Shown here piece after piece: positions 23,881 through 37,575 of a stretch of DNA of 64,000 nucleotides (its first letter is position 1; the number at the start of each line of letters is the position of its first letter). The translations under genes and the position numbers were made by a program. The notes beneath the pieces are model-generated. The model worked only from the letters and a program-made list of their open reading frames with translations. It was not told where the DNA came from and ran no database searches. This DNA comes from Nematostella vectensis (lineage: Eukaryota > Cnidaria > Anthozoa > Actiniaria > Edwardsiidae), in NCBI RefSeq assembly GCF_932526225.1, contig NC_064036.1, positions 19,614,953-19,678,952 on the forward strand, written 5' to 3'.

Positions 23881-24441
23881 GAGCTTTTTGCCAATCGACT
23901 TTCTTTGTCCCATCTAGTGTACGTCCCATGTATACAGTTGACATGCAATTTGCCACTTTTTCCTTCCCACCAATCTGAATTGGGGAATCTGAAAAAGGGT
24001 TTAAGGGGGGCTACTTAAAAGTTTAGAGTCTACTGCAAATCCATGTCATTGTTGTGCTAGATGTGACAAAGTAGGATCGGTGCTTCCACATAAATTTTAT
24101 TTAAACCTTTTTTGCATATGCTTGTTTAACGTGAAATGAAATTGAATGTAGCTTTTTGGGGGGCATCAAAATATATTTATAGCCGTTCAATCTCATGCAT
24201 TGCTGTCCAAAGCTGTCTATATTCATTATTTGCTAAGAAGTCATACTTTGAGATTTAGTACTTGATTGTAAATGATGATAGTTTTGACATGGGCTAAGTT
24301 TTTTTTGCCTACAAAGAAAATATTTTTATAGATGGTACACATTTATTTTTCTAACCTATTTGTATTTTGCTTTTAATTTATTCATAGTTTTTGTATTAGC
24401 TTAGCTTGTTCACATTCCTATGATGCTATCTGTGGAATTCT

Positions 24442-24546
24442 TTAAGGTGGCACACACCCAGTTATTTACATTTATTTCAAAACTAAGAGCAAGCAGCAAA
24501 TTCAAAAAATGGCTAAATTTAAATAATTTAGCGTGTGCAACCTTAA
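24442..24546. mobile_element. 97-bp MITE with TTAA target duplication
   Basis: TTAA (24442-24445) and TTAA (24543-24546) flank an insert with inverted ends GGTGGCACACAC and GCGTGTGCAACC. TTAA duplication fits piggyBac or Kolobok-type mobilisation. No coding potential. Confidence 0.7.
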
Positions 24547-24729
24547 TGTATTTTTTGTTTCCAAAATAATAACTGCTAATACAAGAAGCACAGAAGATAA
24601 ACATAATAAGTAAATAGCATCTTTTACTGGGTAAATATAGTAAATATATATATATTTTAAGTAAGTACCTATGAAAACAAGTAAACTATGTAGTACATCC
24701 ATCATGTCTAGTACTAGAGAACATTACAA

Positions 24730-25345
24730 CTACGCAAACTGCAATGCTGGACACAACATTCGCCTTTTTGGCGGGATGAGTCAACTCGTGTTGCCGAGCA
24801 TTGCATTTGTCACTTTGTCACTTTTCTGTCATTTTCTCAAATTTACATTTTTGAACACTCGTAAAATTAATCATTTTCTAAACCATCACAATAATGGAAA
24901 TGATGCTTCCAAGAAAAGGAATGACTAATAGTTTAAAATATAATACAAAGTAGTTGTTTACCTTTTAATCGGAAATTCCGGAATGAGATCCCAGTTTTTT
25001 TCCGGAATGCCATAGTGGTAAGAAACAGCTTCCTATTTTCCAGAATTTACGGGGTGATTTGTGTACCATTTGCTTCTGTACCCAGAAATTCTATTATGTG
25101 GCGTAATTTTACCTTTGAACATCACATTTGTCGCACCCTTTTTTCCGCGCTGGTACCACTTAAAGCACAGTATAATTTTTTGGTACTATATAATTATATT
25201 AGTATTATTTATATTTCAAACATTGAAAGGCGGGTTTCAGTGACATTGTCTTGGGAAGAAAGCTAGTTGACTAACGATATGTATCGAGAAATCCGCCATT
25301 TTTAGGGACGCGACAACTAGTTTTGTCCAGCATTGTAGTTGGCAG
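24730..25345. mobile_element. probable MITE with CAA.CTGCAATGCTGGACA ends
   Basis: CAAACTGCAATGCTGGACAC (about 24737) recurs inverted as GTCCAGCATTGTAGTTGGC (about 25325). Next to each end there is a GGCGGGATG or TGGCGGATT block. The interior has no recognisable gene. Boundaries are approximate. Confidence 0.45.
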
Positions 25346-26090
25346 AATAGGTGTTTTCAAAAAGGTAGTTCTAAACTGATAGAATATTTGTAAAATATTG
25401 GTGGCTAGCCAACACTTTACACGGCAATTTAACCAGACATTTTAAAAATAGTCTATTATGATTATATAAGTGAAATAACGTACTAACAAAGCAATATTTT
25501 GCTTTTCGATTTTCTTTTGCATCGTTGAGGATGATTTGTTAGCTTATTGTGAGCGTGACACAATCTTCCTAGAAGAGAAAGTCATGTATGACTTCTTCAG
25601 ACCATGTTTATCCACCAAAATGTGAGAAAACGTCACCCAACACATCTTTGTTATTTGAAAAATTCATTATAATTTATGATAAGTATTTCTTGGTATATAA
25701 CATTGCTAGTGTGGATACAGTGTTAACTTCTGTTGACATGATACGACCCCTTTGCATTATGGTTGGGGTGACCCTAATTCTTTAACATTCTCCCTATACT
25801 TATAAGACATTGGTGTGGCCCAAGAAAACAATTATCCCATAGAAAGTACAGTCTTGTAAATGTTACCATAACAGTGCCTTCCGTTTGGTATAAACCAGTG
25901 TGAAACATTGTCGGTAACCTGAAAACTGTGTGTCTATTGCTTAGTTATCAATTAGAGCCTAGATTCTGTGTTAATATATAACTAATGTAGTAATAGCTTA
26001 GTTTCATCTGCATAGTCGCAGTGCGAGGCACGCTACTCTGGCCACCTTGAATGTTTTAGAATGTTAGCCGTGAGAATACAAGAAAACGTA
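25345..26090. other. no feature recognised
   Basis: AT-rich sequence without coding potential, splice-supported exons or clear repeats lies between the MITE and the 26-bp satellite. Confidence 0.6.
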
Positions 26091-28780
26091 CTGGTTGACT
26101 TTACCTTTCGTACTATCCGATTGACTTTACCTTTCGCACTATCCGATTGACTTTCACTTTCGTTCTATCTGATTAACTCTACCTTTCGTTCTATCTGATT
26201 AACTCTACCTTTCGTTTTATCTGATTGACTCTACCTTTCTTACTATGTGATTGACTTTACCTTTCGTACTATCTGATTGACTCTACCTTTCGTATTATTG
26301 ATTGACTCTACCTTTCGGTACTACTGATTGACTTTACCTTTCGGTACTACCGATTGACTTTACCTTTCGTACTATCTGATTGACTCTACCTTTCGTACTA
26401 TCTGATTAACTCTACCTTTCGTTCTATCTGATTGACTCTACCTTTCTTACTATGTGATTGACTTTACCTTTCGGTACTACTGATTGACTCTACCTTTCGT
26501 ACTACCTGATTGAGTTAACCTTTCCTACTATCTGATTGACTTTACCTTTCGGTACTATATGATTGACTTTACCTTTCGGTACTACTGATTGACTTTACTT
26601 TTAGTACTAGTTATTGACTCTACCTTTCGTACTATCTGATTGAGTTAACCTTTCGTACTATCTGATTGACTTTACCTTTCGGTACTACTGATTGACTTTA
26701 CCTTTAGTACTAGTTATTGACTCTACCTTTCGTACTATCTGATTGAGTTTACCTTTCGTACTATCTGATTGACTTCAACTATCGTACTATCTGATTGACT
26801 TCAACTATCGTACTATCTGATTGACTTTACCTTTCGGTACTACTGATTGACTTTACCTTTCGGTACTACTGATTGACTCTACATTTCGTACTACCTGATT
26901 GACGTTACCTTTCGTACTATCTGATTGAGTTAACCTTTCGTACTATCTGATTGACTTTACCTTTTGGTACTATATGATTGACTTTACCTTTCGGTACTAC
27001 TGATTGACTTTACCTTTAGTACTAGTTATTGACTCTTCCTTTCGTACTATCTGATTGAGTTAACCTTTCGTACTATCTGATTGACTTTACCTTTCGGTAC
27101 TACCGATTGACTCTACCTTTCGTACTCTCCGATTGGCTATACCTTTCGTATTATTGATTGACTTAACTTTTCGTACTATCTGATTGGCTTTACCTTTCGT
27201 ACTATCTGATTGACTTTACCTTTTGGTACTACTGATTGACTCTACCTTTCGTACTATCTGATTGAGTTAACCTTTCGTACTATCTGATTGACTTTACCTT
27301 TCGGTACTATATGATTGACTCTACCTTTCGGTACTAATGATTGACTTTACCTTTCGGTACTACCGATTGACTTTACCTTTCGTACTATCTGATTGACTCT
27401 ACCTTTCGTACTCTCCGATTGGCTATACCTTTCGTATTATTGATTGACTTTACCTTTCGTACTATCTGATTGACTTTACCTTTCGTACTATCTGATTGAC
27501 TTTACCTTTCGGTACTACTGATTGACTTTACCTTTCGGTACTATTGATTGACTTCACCTTTAGTACTAGTTTTTTACTCTACCTTTCGTACTATCTGATT
27601 GACTTTACCTTTCGGTACTACTGATTGACTTTACCTTTTGTACTATCTGATTGACTCTACCTTTCGTACTATCTGATAGACTTTACCTTTCGTACTATCT
27701 GATTGACTCTAGCTTTCGGTACTACTGATTGACTTAACCTTTTGTATTATTGATTGACTCTACCTTTCGTACTGTCTGATTGACTCTACCTTTCGTACTA
27801 TCTGATTGACTCTACCTTTCGTACTATCTGATTGACTTTACCTTTTTTACTATCTGATTGACTTTAACTTTCGGTACTACTGATTGACTCTACCTTTCGT
27901 ACTATCTGATTGACTCTACCTTTCGTACTATCTGATTGACTCTACCTTTCGCACTATCTGATTGACTCTACCTTTCGTACTCTCCGATTGGCTATACCTT
28001 TCGTATTATTGATTGACTTTACCTTTCGTACTATCTGATTGACTTTACCTTTCGTACTATCTGATTGACTTTACCTTTCGGTACTACTGATTGACTTTAC
28101 CTTTCGGTACTATTGATTGACTTCACCTTTAGTACTAGTTTTTTAATCTACCTTTCGTAATATCTGATTGACTTTACCTTTCGGTACTACTGATTGACTT
28201 TACCTTTTGTACTATCTGATTGACTCTACCTTTCGTACTATCTGATAGACTTTACCTTTTGTACTATCTGATTGACTTTAACTTTCGGTACTACTGATTG
28301 ACTCTACCTTTCGTACTGTCTGATTGACTCTACCTTTCGTACTATCTGATCGACTTTACCTTTTGTACTATCTGATTGACTTTACCTTTTGTACTATCTG
28401 ATTGACTTTAACTTTCGGTACTACTGATTGACTCTACCTTTCGTACTATCTGATTGACTCTACCTTTCGTACTATCTGATTGACTCTTCCTTTCGTATTA
28501 CTGATTGACTTTACCTTTCGTACTATCTGATTGACGTTACCTTTTGTACTATCGATTGACTTTAGCTTTGGGTACTACTGATTGACTCTACCTTTCGTAC
28601 TATCTGATTGACTCTACCTTTCGTACTATCTGATTGACTCTACCTTTCGTATTACTGATTGACTTTACCTTTCGTACTTTCTGATTAACGTTACCTTTTG
28701 TACTATCTGATTGACTTTAACTTTCGTACTATCTGATTGACGTTACCTTTTGTACTATCTGATTTACTCTACCTTTCGCA
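26090..28780. repeat. 2.7-kb degenerate 26-bp satellite
   Basis: Over 100 units of CTGATTGACTTTACCTTTCG plus TACTAT. Unit length varies by a base or two (CGGTACTACTGATTG versus CGTACTATCTGATTG). Variant blocks recur in order: a stretch around CTCTCCGATTGGCTATACC appears at about 27125, 27412 and 27984, which points to higher-order amplification. Confidence 0.95.
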
Positions 28781-28789
28781 GACAATCAA

Positions 28790-29225
28790 ATGCTTCGGTG
28801 CGCATCAGAATTTAGCGATTTCTCCTAACATTGAAGTTTGTGTCTTTAAAACAGTTGTTTTTACCTCCTTATTGGCTAAATTTTTTCCAATTTTCCTCGT
28901 GGTGGCAAGGGTAACAGGCTACGCTCTTAACGTGTTAGTTAGATTTCGTTGAGTCTGGTGAATTCGCGCCTCGTGTTATATAGCCAGGGCTTTTCTGGTA
29001 GGTTAAAGGAGACTTTTTACCGACCAGTCTATCTGGCCACAGAAATGTAAATAGTGACTAGAATAGCCACCAAAACACGGTATACCATGTATTTGAAGGT
29101 TGTCCATCTCGGAACCCCAAGATGGATTCCAAATACCACATTATTTTAAGGGCTGTACGTCTTTGATTATCGTCGGAATACTAATAAATAAATATTTTAT
29201 GGATGCTAGCGTTTTCTGGTGATAG
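28790..29225. other. no feature recognised
   Basis: Unique sequence between two satellites. A short open frame at about 28737-28952 begins inside the satellite and has no recognisable motif. Confidence 0.55.
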
Positions 29226-29227
29226 TA

Positions 29228-30028
29228 AAGTGATGGTCACGATGGTCGTTCATAGCAATCATCATAACGATGGTCTATCATAGCAATCATCATCACGATG
29301 GTCATTCATAGCAATCATCATCACGATGGTCATTCATAGCAATCATCATGATCACGATGGTCATTCATAGCAATCATCATCATCACGATAGTCATTCATA
29401 GCAATCATCATCATTACGATGGTCATTCATAGCAATCATCATCATGACGATGGTCATTCATAGCAATCATCATCGCCACAGTGGTCATTCATAGCAATCA
29501 TCATCATCATCACGATGGTCATAGCAATCATCATCATCATCACGATGGTCATTCATAGCAATCATCATGATCACGATGGTCATTCATAGCAATCATCATG
29601 ATCACGATGGTCATTCATAGCAATCATCATCATCACGATGGTCATTCATAGCAATCATCATGATCACGATGGGCATTCATAGCAATCATCATGATCACGA
29701 TGGTCATTCATAGCAATCATCATCATCACGATGGTCATTCATAGCAATCATCATCATCACGATGGTCATTCATAGCAATCATCATCATCACGATGGTCAT
29801 TCATAGCAATCATCATCACCACGATGGTCATTCATAGCAATCATCATGATCACGATGGTCATTCATAGCAATCATCATGATCACGATGGTCATTCATAGC
29901 AATCATCATGATCACGATGGTCATTCGTAGCAATCATCATGATCACGTTGGTCATTCATAGCAATCATCATCATCACGATGGTCATTCATAGCAATCATC
30001 ATGATCACGATGTTCATTCGTAGCAATC
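29228..30028. repeat. 31-bp minisatellite (GATGGTCATTCATAGCAATC)
   Basis: About 26 copies of CACGATGGTCATTCATAGCA plus ATCATCATCAT or ATCATCATGAT. The ATC/ATG trinucleotide part expands and contracts between copies. Confidence 0.95.
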
Positions 30029-30044
30029 ATCACTTACAGGGGCC

Positions 30045-30225
30045 TGATACTAAAATGACTTCTATGTTTGACTTTGATACTAAAATTACTACTTTATTTG
30101 ATTTTGATACTAAAGTAACTACTTTGTTTGATTCTTATACCATGACTAGTATGTATGTTTTATATGCAAACACGACTACTTTGTTCGATTTCTGTACTGA
30201 AATGACTACCCCATCAGTCATCTTA
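30045..30225. repeat. short degenerate 30-bp repeat
   Basis: About six diverged units of GATACTAAAATTACTACTTT plus ATTTGATTTT directly adjoin the 31-bp array. The frame is open through them, but no gene is supported. Confidence 0.7.
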
Positions 30226-30544
30226 ATGTCTCCGTAAAATGCCCCCTGCCTTGATCTTTTTCATACATATCACCAAACAACACTCGTCACTGTCGTCTCG
30301 TGTCACAAATCTTCCTCTGCTCACGTAATAAGTCTACAGCCGAGTGCTCAAAGTTGTACTTGACGCTAAATGAGGTTTTCCATGGACTTTGCTACCATCC
30401 TCTGTTTTAACGAGCAACTGTTTGACGCGAGAACTAACTCAAAAACGACAGTAACATGAAGAAACCTGAAACAGAACATCTTTAAGTTACTACGCACAGC
30501 ATTTCATTTACTGGTCTATTCAACATTCTACGACATGAAGGATT

Positions 30545-31400
30545 TTATTCAATCACGTGACACGAACCTTGCAGACTGTTGAATGCTGTATACACGATCC
30601 AAAGTGCTAAGCATGATGGGAAGAGTGACGCTAGAACACCAAACGTCCACGGCAAGCCCAAGACTGACGTCAGCTTCATACACATGATCGGCAGGATGTT
30701 GTTTTGGTTACCACTGCTTGTTCTCAACCCACGCGCCGCCTATTGGACAAATTTTACTTTTGCAACATTTTTGTTTTTTTAACTTCTCTTTGTTATAAAT
30801 GTTGGAAAAAAATTGTATCAAAATTAGGTAAATAAATTGGAAGAGTTCGTAACCGAAATGTTCCTTCCCTTCTTTTCTTGTATGATAATTTGACTTACCT
30901 AACGAGCGAGGCGAATGTAGAAAAGCGTCCTTGCCAGAGATAATATGTTCCAAGATAACACCAGGCTCACCGGGACAAGGAAGGCGAAGATCAAACCGAA
31001 TCGGCTTGTGATATAGCAGAATTCACCTTTACCTGACAAAGGATGATCAAGTCTTGAATATTGCTTACAAATTTTGTGCAGCGAATTTTATTACCCTGGA
31101 CGCGACCAGGTTTCTCCTTTACGTGAAAACTCTTCTATTGCAAACACTGGTCACATAATCCAGACCACATAACAAATTTAACACTTTTCTCGAAAGAAAC
31201 TATCCTTGTCCTACCATAATCAATGGCTCCAGGGACTGTCAAATCGATGACGACAATGGCTCCGACGAACGCAGCCGGCAACAGCCACGACAGGCACGAG
31301 TACACGAGCATAGAACGCTGAGGCTGCAGTATTGCCTCTGCAATATCAAGAATGGTGTTGTTGTCAAAGGCTTCCTAAACAGCTAGCCAACCTGACAGAC

Positions 31401-31438
<38 letters not shown>

Positions 31439-34400
31439 TGGTCCCGGAGCCCTAGCAAAACACATTTGTAGAAGTGTTTCACACAATACGTCTTCGTGCG
31501 TATCCAGTTCTTATCGCTGTTTTGGGAGATTCAAGACATAACATTGTGGTACCTGTTTGTCCGGTAAATGTCCGGTGCACGTCATACGCCATCACGGCCA
31601 TCCAGGCGAAGCCAACGAGAAGGAAGTAATGTATTCCAATGGCAATTGCCTTGCACAACGCTCCCGATGTTGACATGGCAACCATAAAAAACAGCACGTG
31701 GAATGCTAGCAACGCAACCGACAAATTCATCTGGATTTTACCCGGGAGATTCCTTAACTCGGGGAAGCGAGCGTAGATGACTAACAGGACAAGAAGGGCA
31801 AGAACAGAGATAGAGCAACCAATACAGGTCATTATACCAAGTACCACGCGATCCCCAGAGCGATGAAGTCCCTCACTTCCTCCAGCTTGTCCCTCGGATT
31901 GAATGCAAACGACGATGACGTCACCAGAAACAAAGTACGAAGCATTTGAGAGCAGAACCCCAAGATCATTTAGCTTTAAAGTACTATTGCCATATATGGT
32001 GATGTTAGTTTTGTTATACGTCACATGGGTGCAGTTGTCATGGCGATGGTGCACAAATGAGGGGGTGTGAAAGGCCGAGCTATTGTTGCTGTTCCCATGG
32101 TGATCTGTTAGCTTGTCTGGTGAGTAGACCACTCTGCACACGCCACGAAAAGGGTCGTAGACTTGACTTGTTTCACACGATGGTCGGGCCAATTTAGTCG
32201 TGGTTATGGAAGACGATGAAGACAGGTAATCAATTTGCCTTTGTATAAAAATACACACACCATTTCAGGAGACGCAAATGGCGATGGAAAATGCTAACAA
32301 AAATATCTTAGGTCTCATCATATTTCTACATAAAACATAAAAAGTGAGGATAAATAAAAATTAGGATAAAGTGCGATGAGTTGATTCATCATATCATTAT
32401 GTAATATGTTCATGCAAATAATTGAAATATAATGACATCGGTCAGCCTTAGAACCGTCATTTGCCTTTCGCCATTTACACAGTCAATAATATAAAATTAC
32501 TGGCCTTATTGTTTAAAATGTCCCCAAACATTCAAAATCTCTGTGCAACTGACAGACCCAACCATTTGGCTGTTGAAAGGGGCCTACACCATTATAATTA
32601 TCCGGGTGGAGAACGGGCATACACCATTATAATTATCCGGGTGGAGAACGGGCCTACACCATTATAATTATCCGGGTGGAGAACGGGCTTGCACCATTAT
32701 AATTATCCGGGTGGAGAACGGGCCTACACCATTATAATTATCCGGGTGGAGAACGGGCCTACACCATTATAATTATCCGGGTGGAGAACGGGCCTACACC
32801 ATTATAATTATCCGGGTGGAGAACGGGCCTACACCATTATAATTATCCGGGTGGAGAACGGGCCTACACCATTATAATTATCCGGGTGGAGAACGGGCCT
32901 ACACCATTATAATTATCCGGGTGGAGAACGGGCCTACACCATTATAATTATCCGGGTGGAGAACGGGCCTACACCATTATAATTATCCGGGTGGAGAACG
33001 GGCCTACACCATTATAATTATCCGGGTGGAGAACGGGCCTACACCATTATAATTATCCGGGTGGAGAACGGGCCTACACCATTATAATTATCCGGGTGGA
33101 GAACGGGCCTACACCATTATAATTATCCGGGTGGAGAACGGGCCTACACCATTATAATTATCCGGGTGGAGAACGGGCCTACACCATTATAATTATCCGG
33201 GTGGAGAACGGGCCTACACCATTATAATTATCCGGGTGGAGAACGGGCCTACACCATTATAATTATCCGGGTGGAGAACGGGCCTACACCATTATAATTA
33301 TCCGGGTGGAGAACGGGCCTACACCATTATAATTACCCGGGTGGAGAACGGGCCTACACCATTATAATTATCCGGGTGGAGAACGGGCCTACACCATTAT
33401 AATTATCCGGGTGGAGAACGGGCCTACACCATTATAATTATCCGGGTGGAGAACGGGCCTACACCATTATAATTATCCGGGTTGAAAGGGGCCTACACCA
33501 TTATAATTATCTGGGTGGAGAACGGGCCTACACCATTATAATTATCCGGGTGGAGAACGGGCCTACACCATTATAATTATCCGGGTGGAGAACGGGCCTA
33601 CACCATTATAATTATCTGGGTGGAGAACGGGCCTACACCATTATAATTATCTGGGTGGAGAACGGGCCTACACCATTATAATTATCTGGGTGAAGAACGG
33701 GCCTACACCATTATAATTATCCGGGTGGAGAACGGGCCTACACCATTATAATTATCCGGGTGGAGAACGGGCCTACACCATTATAATTATCTGGGTGGAG
33801 AACGGGCCTACACCATTATAATTATCCGGGTGGAGAACGGGCCTACACCATTATAATTATCCGGGTGGAGAACGGGCCTACACCATTATAATTATCCGGG
33901 TGGAGAACGGGCCTACACCATTATAATTACCCGGGTGGAGAACGGGCCTACACCATTATAATTATCCGGGTGGAGAACGGGCCTACACCATTATAATTAT
34001 CCGGGTGGAGAACGGGCCTACACCATTATAATTATCCGGGTGGAGAACGGGCCTACACCATTATAATTATCCGGGTTGAAAGGGGCCTACACCATTATAA
34101 TTATCTGGGTGGAGAACGGGCCTACACCATTATAATTATCCGGGTGGAGAACGGGCCTACACCATTATAATTATCCGGGTGGAGAACGGGCCTACACCAT
34201 TATAATTATCCGGGTGGAGAACGGGCCTACACCATTATAATTATCTGGGTGGAGAACGGGCCTACACCATTATAATTATCTGGGTGGAGAACGGGCCTAC
34301 ACCATTATAATTATCTGGGTGAAGAACGGGCCTACACCATTATAATTATCCGGGTGGAGAACGGGCCTACACCATTATAATTATCTGGGTGGAGAACGGG

Positions 34401-37168
34401 CCTACACCATTATAATTATCCGGGTGGAGAACGGGCCTACACCATTATAATTATCCGGGTGGAGAACGGGCCTACACCATTATAATTATCTGGGTGGAGA
34501 ACGGGCCTACACCATTATAATTATCCGGGTGGAGAACGGGCCTACATCATTATAATTATCTGGGTGGAGAACGGGCCTACACCATTATAATTATCCGGGT
34601 GGAGAACGGGCCTACACCATTATAATTATCCGGGTGGAGAACGGGCCTACACCATTATAATTATCCGGGTGGAGAACGGGCCTACACCATTATAATTATC
34701 CGGGTGGAGAACGGGCCTACACCATTATAATTATCTGGGTGGAGAACGGGCCTACACTATTATAATTATCCGGGTGGAGAACGGGCCTACACCATTATAA
34801 TTATCCGGGTGGAGAACGGGCCTACACCATTATAATTATCTGGGTGGAGAACGGGCCTACACCATTATAATTATCTGGGTGGAGAACGGGCTTGCACCAT
34901 TATAATTATCCGGGTGGAGAACGGGCCTACACCATTATAATTATCTGGGTGGAGAACGGGCCTACACTATTATAATTATCCGGGTGGAGAACGGGCCTAC
35001 ACCATTATAATTATCCGGGGGGAGATCGGGCCTACACCATTATAATTATCCGGGTGTAGAACGGGCCTACACCATTATAATTATCCGGGTGGAGAACGGG
35101 CCTACACTATTATAATTATCCGGGTGGAGAACGGGCCTACACCATTATAATTATCCGTGTGGAGAACGGGCTTGCACCATTATAATTATCCGGGTGGAGA
35201 ACGGGCCTACACCATTATAATTATCCGGGTGGAGAACGGGCCTACACCATTATAATTATCCGGGTGGAGAACGGGCCTACACCATTATAATTATCTGGGT
35301 GGAGAACGGGCCTCGTCATTATAATTATCCGGGTGGAGAACGGGCCTACACTATTATAATTATCCGGGTGGAGAACGGGCCTACACCATTATAATTATCC
35401 GGGTGGAGAACGGGCCTACACCATTATAATTATCTGGGTGGAGAACGGGCCTACACCATTATAATTATCCGGGTGGAGAACGGGCCTACACCATTATAAT
35501 TATCCGGGTGGAGAACGGGCCTACACCATTATAATTATCTGGGTGGAGAACGGGCCTACACCATTATAATTATCCGGGTGGAGAACGGGCCTACACTATT
35601 ATAATTATCCGGGTGGTGAACGGGCCTACACCATTATAATTATCCGGGTGAAGAACGGGCTTACACCATTATAATTATCTGGGTGGAGAACGGGCCTACA
35701 CCATTATAATTATCCGGGTGGAGAACGGGCCTACACCATTATAATTATCCGGGTGGAGAACGGGCCTACACCATTACAATTATCTGGGTGGAGAACGGGC
35801 TTGCACCATTATAATTATCCGGGTGGAGAACGGGCCTACACCATTATAATTATCCGGGTGGAGAACGGGCCTACACCATTTTAAATATCCGGGTGAAGAA
35901 CGGGCCTACACCATTATAATTATCCGGGTGGTGAACGGGCCTACACTATTATAATTATCCGGGTGGAGAACGGGCCTACACCATTATAATTATCCGGGTG
36001 GAGAACGGGCCTACACCATTATAATTATCCGGGTGTAGAACGGGCCTACACCATTATAATTATCCGGGTGTAGAACGGGCCTACACCATTATAATTATCT
36101 GGGTGGAGAACGGGCCTACACTATTATAATTATCCGGGTGGAGAACGGGCCTACACCATTATAATTATCCGGGTGGAGAACGGGCCTACACCATTATAAT
36201 TATCCGGGTGGAGAACGGGCCTACACCATTATAATTATCCGGGTGGAGAACGGGCCTACACCATTATAATTATCCGGGTGAAGAACGGGCCTATACCATT
36301 CTAAACATCTGGGTGACAAACGGGCTTACACAAACACAATGTACGTGCTCATGTCGTATTTTCATATATCTTTTCAATTTACCCCCCCCCCCCCCCCCCT
36401 ATTTTAGAAATACTGGGTCCACCCCTGGCTAAGTTGATAATTTTGTGCGATGTTATCAGCAAATCTGGCGCTGTTTGCGCGGTGTTATCAGCAAATCTGG
36501 CGCTGTTTGCGCGAGTGTTTACTCACGTTCCGGTAGATTGGAAGTTGAAGAGAATTCTAAGATCCGGGATATGCGGGTGCGCCCCGAAGGGACATCTTCG
36601 ACAAGACAACTTGTCTATGCGAACTGCTTGCAGTAGAGCGCAGTGCGGATTCTTGTAAATCGTGCATGAGAATCTATTCAAATCTAGGACTACAACTGGC
36701 AAGGAGTACCTCTCACAGTACTTTCTACATTCCTTGACTTTATTGTGGCCATAGGAATAAGTGAAAGCATGATGTCTTTCCTTGCAAAGTCTTCCTTCGA
36801 TTATCCCAGACGTCTTGGGCATACCCATGAGGATGGTACAATTGTTTCGGACGAAGCTGAGAAGGTTGTCTTTTATGGAGCTGAGGTTCGCCGTTGTGGA
36901 ACAGTCTGCGGTTGTAGTCCAGTAGCTGGTGTTTCTTGCACCGTTACACCTCGCGCAGAACACGTTTCTGTAGCTAATGTTTTTGTCATGGTCAAAGACG
37001 TGGAGGTTACGAAGTAGATCGTACGGTCTACGTAAGATTTCGCCGTGTGTTTCCGAACAGAGTCCGTCTAGGTATTGATCCGTGCCCTTCGGACAGGAGT
37101 TTGTGACAATATAATGATTGGAACATACTTGTTTGACTTGAGGTTTCTCGGACAGCTTAGCCTTACAT
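30545..37168 (-). CDS. secretin-like seven-transmembrane receptor, in-frame TAG in TM5-TM6 loop, 5' end not found
   Basis: Minus-strand exons are 37168-36527, 32238-31553, 31337-31215, 31032-30899 and 30739-30545. Phases 2, 1 and 1 agree at the first three junctions. The first exon is a Cys-rich ectodomain with YRNVFCARCNGARNTSYW, a pattern of cnidarian secretin/methuselah-like receptors; the second adds YDPFRGVCRVVYSP. No GPS/GAIN cleavage motif is visible. TM1 is VVLGIMTCIGCSISVLALLV, TM2 IQMNLSVALLAFHVLFFMVA, TM3 HYFLLVGFAWMAVMAYDV, TM4 YSCLSWLLPAAFVGAIVVID, TM5 FGLIFAFLVPVSLVLSWNIL, TM6 KLTSVLGLPWTFGVLASLF, and TM7 ends in FNSLQG. Exon 4 ends with an in-frame TAG (30901-30899) next to a perfect donor, so the message would stop before TM6. 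The signal-peptide exon upstream of 37168 was not found. AATAAA overlaps the final stop. The ligand is unknown. Read as a class B-type GPCR that is damaged or mis-sequenced at one codon. Confidence 0.82.
31397..31436. repeat. (GACA)n microsatellite
   Basis: About nine GACA units lie in the 215-bp intron between the TM1-3 and TM4 exons of the GPCR. Confidence 0.9.
32575..36330. repeat. 35-bp VNTR, about 107 copies, inside a GPCR intron
   Basis: The unit is ACACCATTATAATTATCCGG plus GTGGAGAACGGGCCT. It fills most of the 4.3-kb intron 32239-36526. The left third is almost perfectly homogeneous; further right, CTGGG, GAAG, TTGC and TGTAG variants appear and the last units are the most diverged. 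A variant block beginning with GGGTTGAAAGGGGCC at about 33479 recurs at about 34073, with the same order of downstream variants but one extra unit. Confidence 0.98.
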
Positions 37169-37315
37169 CTAGAATATACAGATAGTAAGGTATACTTGAC
37201 AACAGGAACTTTACCAGTATCATCTCCTTACCCCTATTACAAACCTTGTCGTCAACATCAAGTATCATACATATCCTTTAACACAGATACCATCAGCATC
37301 AGTCATTTGAAACAA

Positions 37316-37575
37316 GCGCCACCACCACCACCACCATCATCATTACCAGCATACTCATTACCATCACTATCATCATCATCATCACCACCACCACCACCAC
37401 CACCACCATCATCACCACCACCACCACCACCACCACAACCACCACCATCACCACCACCACCACCACCATCATCATCATCATCGTCATCATCATCACCATC
37501 ATTATCATCACTATCATCACCATCATCATCATCACCATCATCATCATCTTCAAAAACACCACTAATATCACCTTC
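37316..37575. repeat. (CAC)n/(CAT)n trinucleotide repeat
   Basis: Imperfect ACC and ATC triplets run for about 260 bp, open in several frames. A 21-bp triplicate (AGCAGAGCATCAACCATAAA) follows at about 37727-37785, and short TTTCTTAGAGACATGTC repeats at 37830-37870. Confidence 0.9.

Noticed and set aside
32265..32321. Signal-peptide-like start (MMRPKIFLLAFSIAICVS) for the GPCR followed by an in-frame TGA
   Set aside because: An upstream ectodomain exon (37168-36527) splices in phase to 32238, placing this segment inside the intron, so the TGA needs no explanation.
32575..36330. CRISPR-like array
   Set aside because: 35-bp units are directly adjacent with no unique spacers, and the DNA is eukaryotic.
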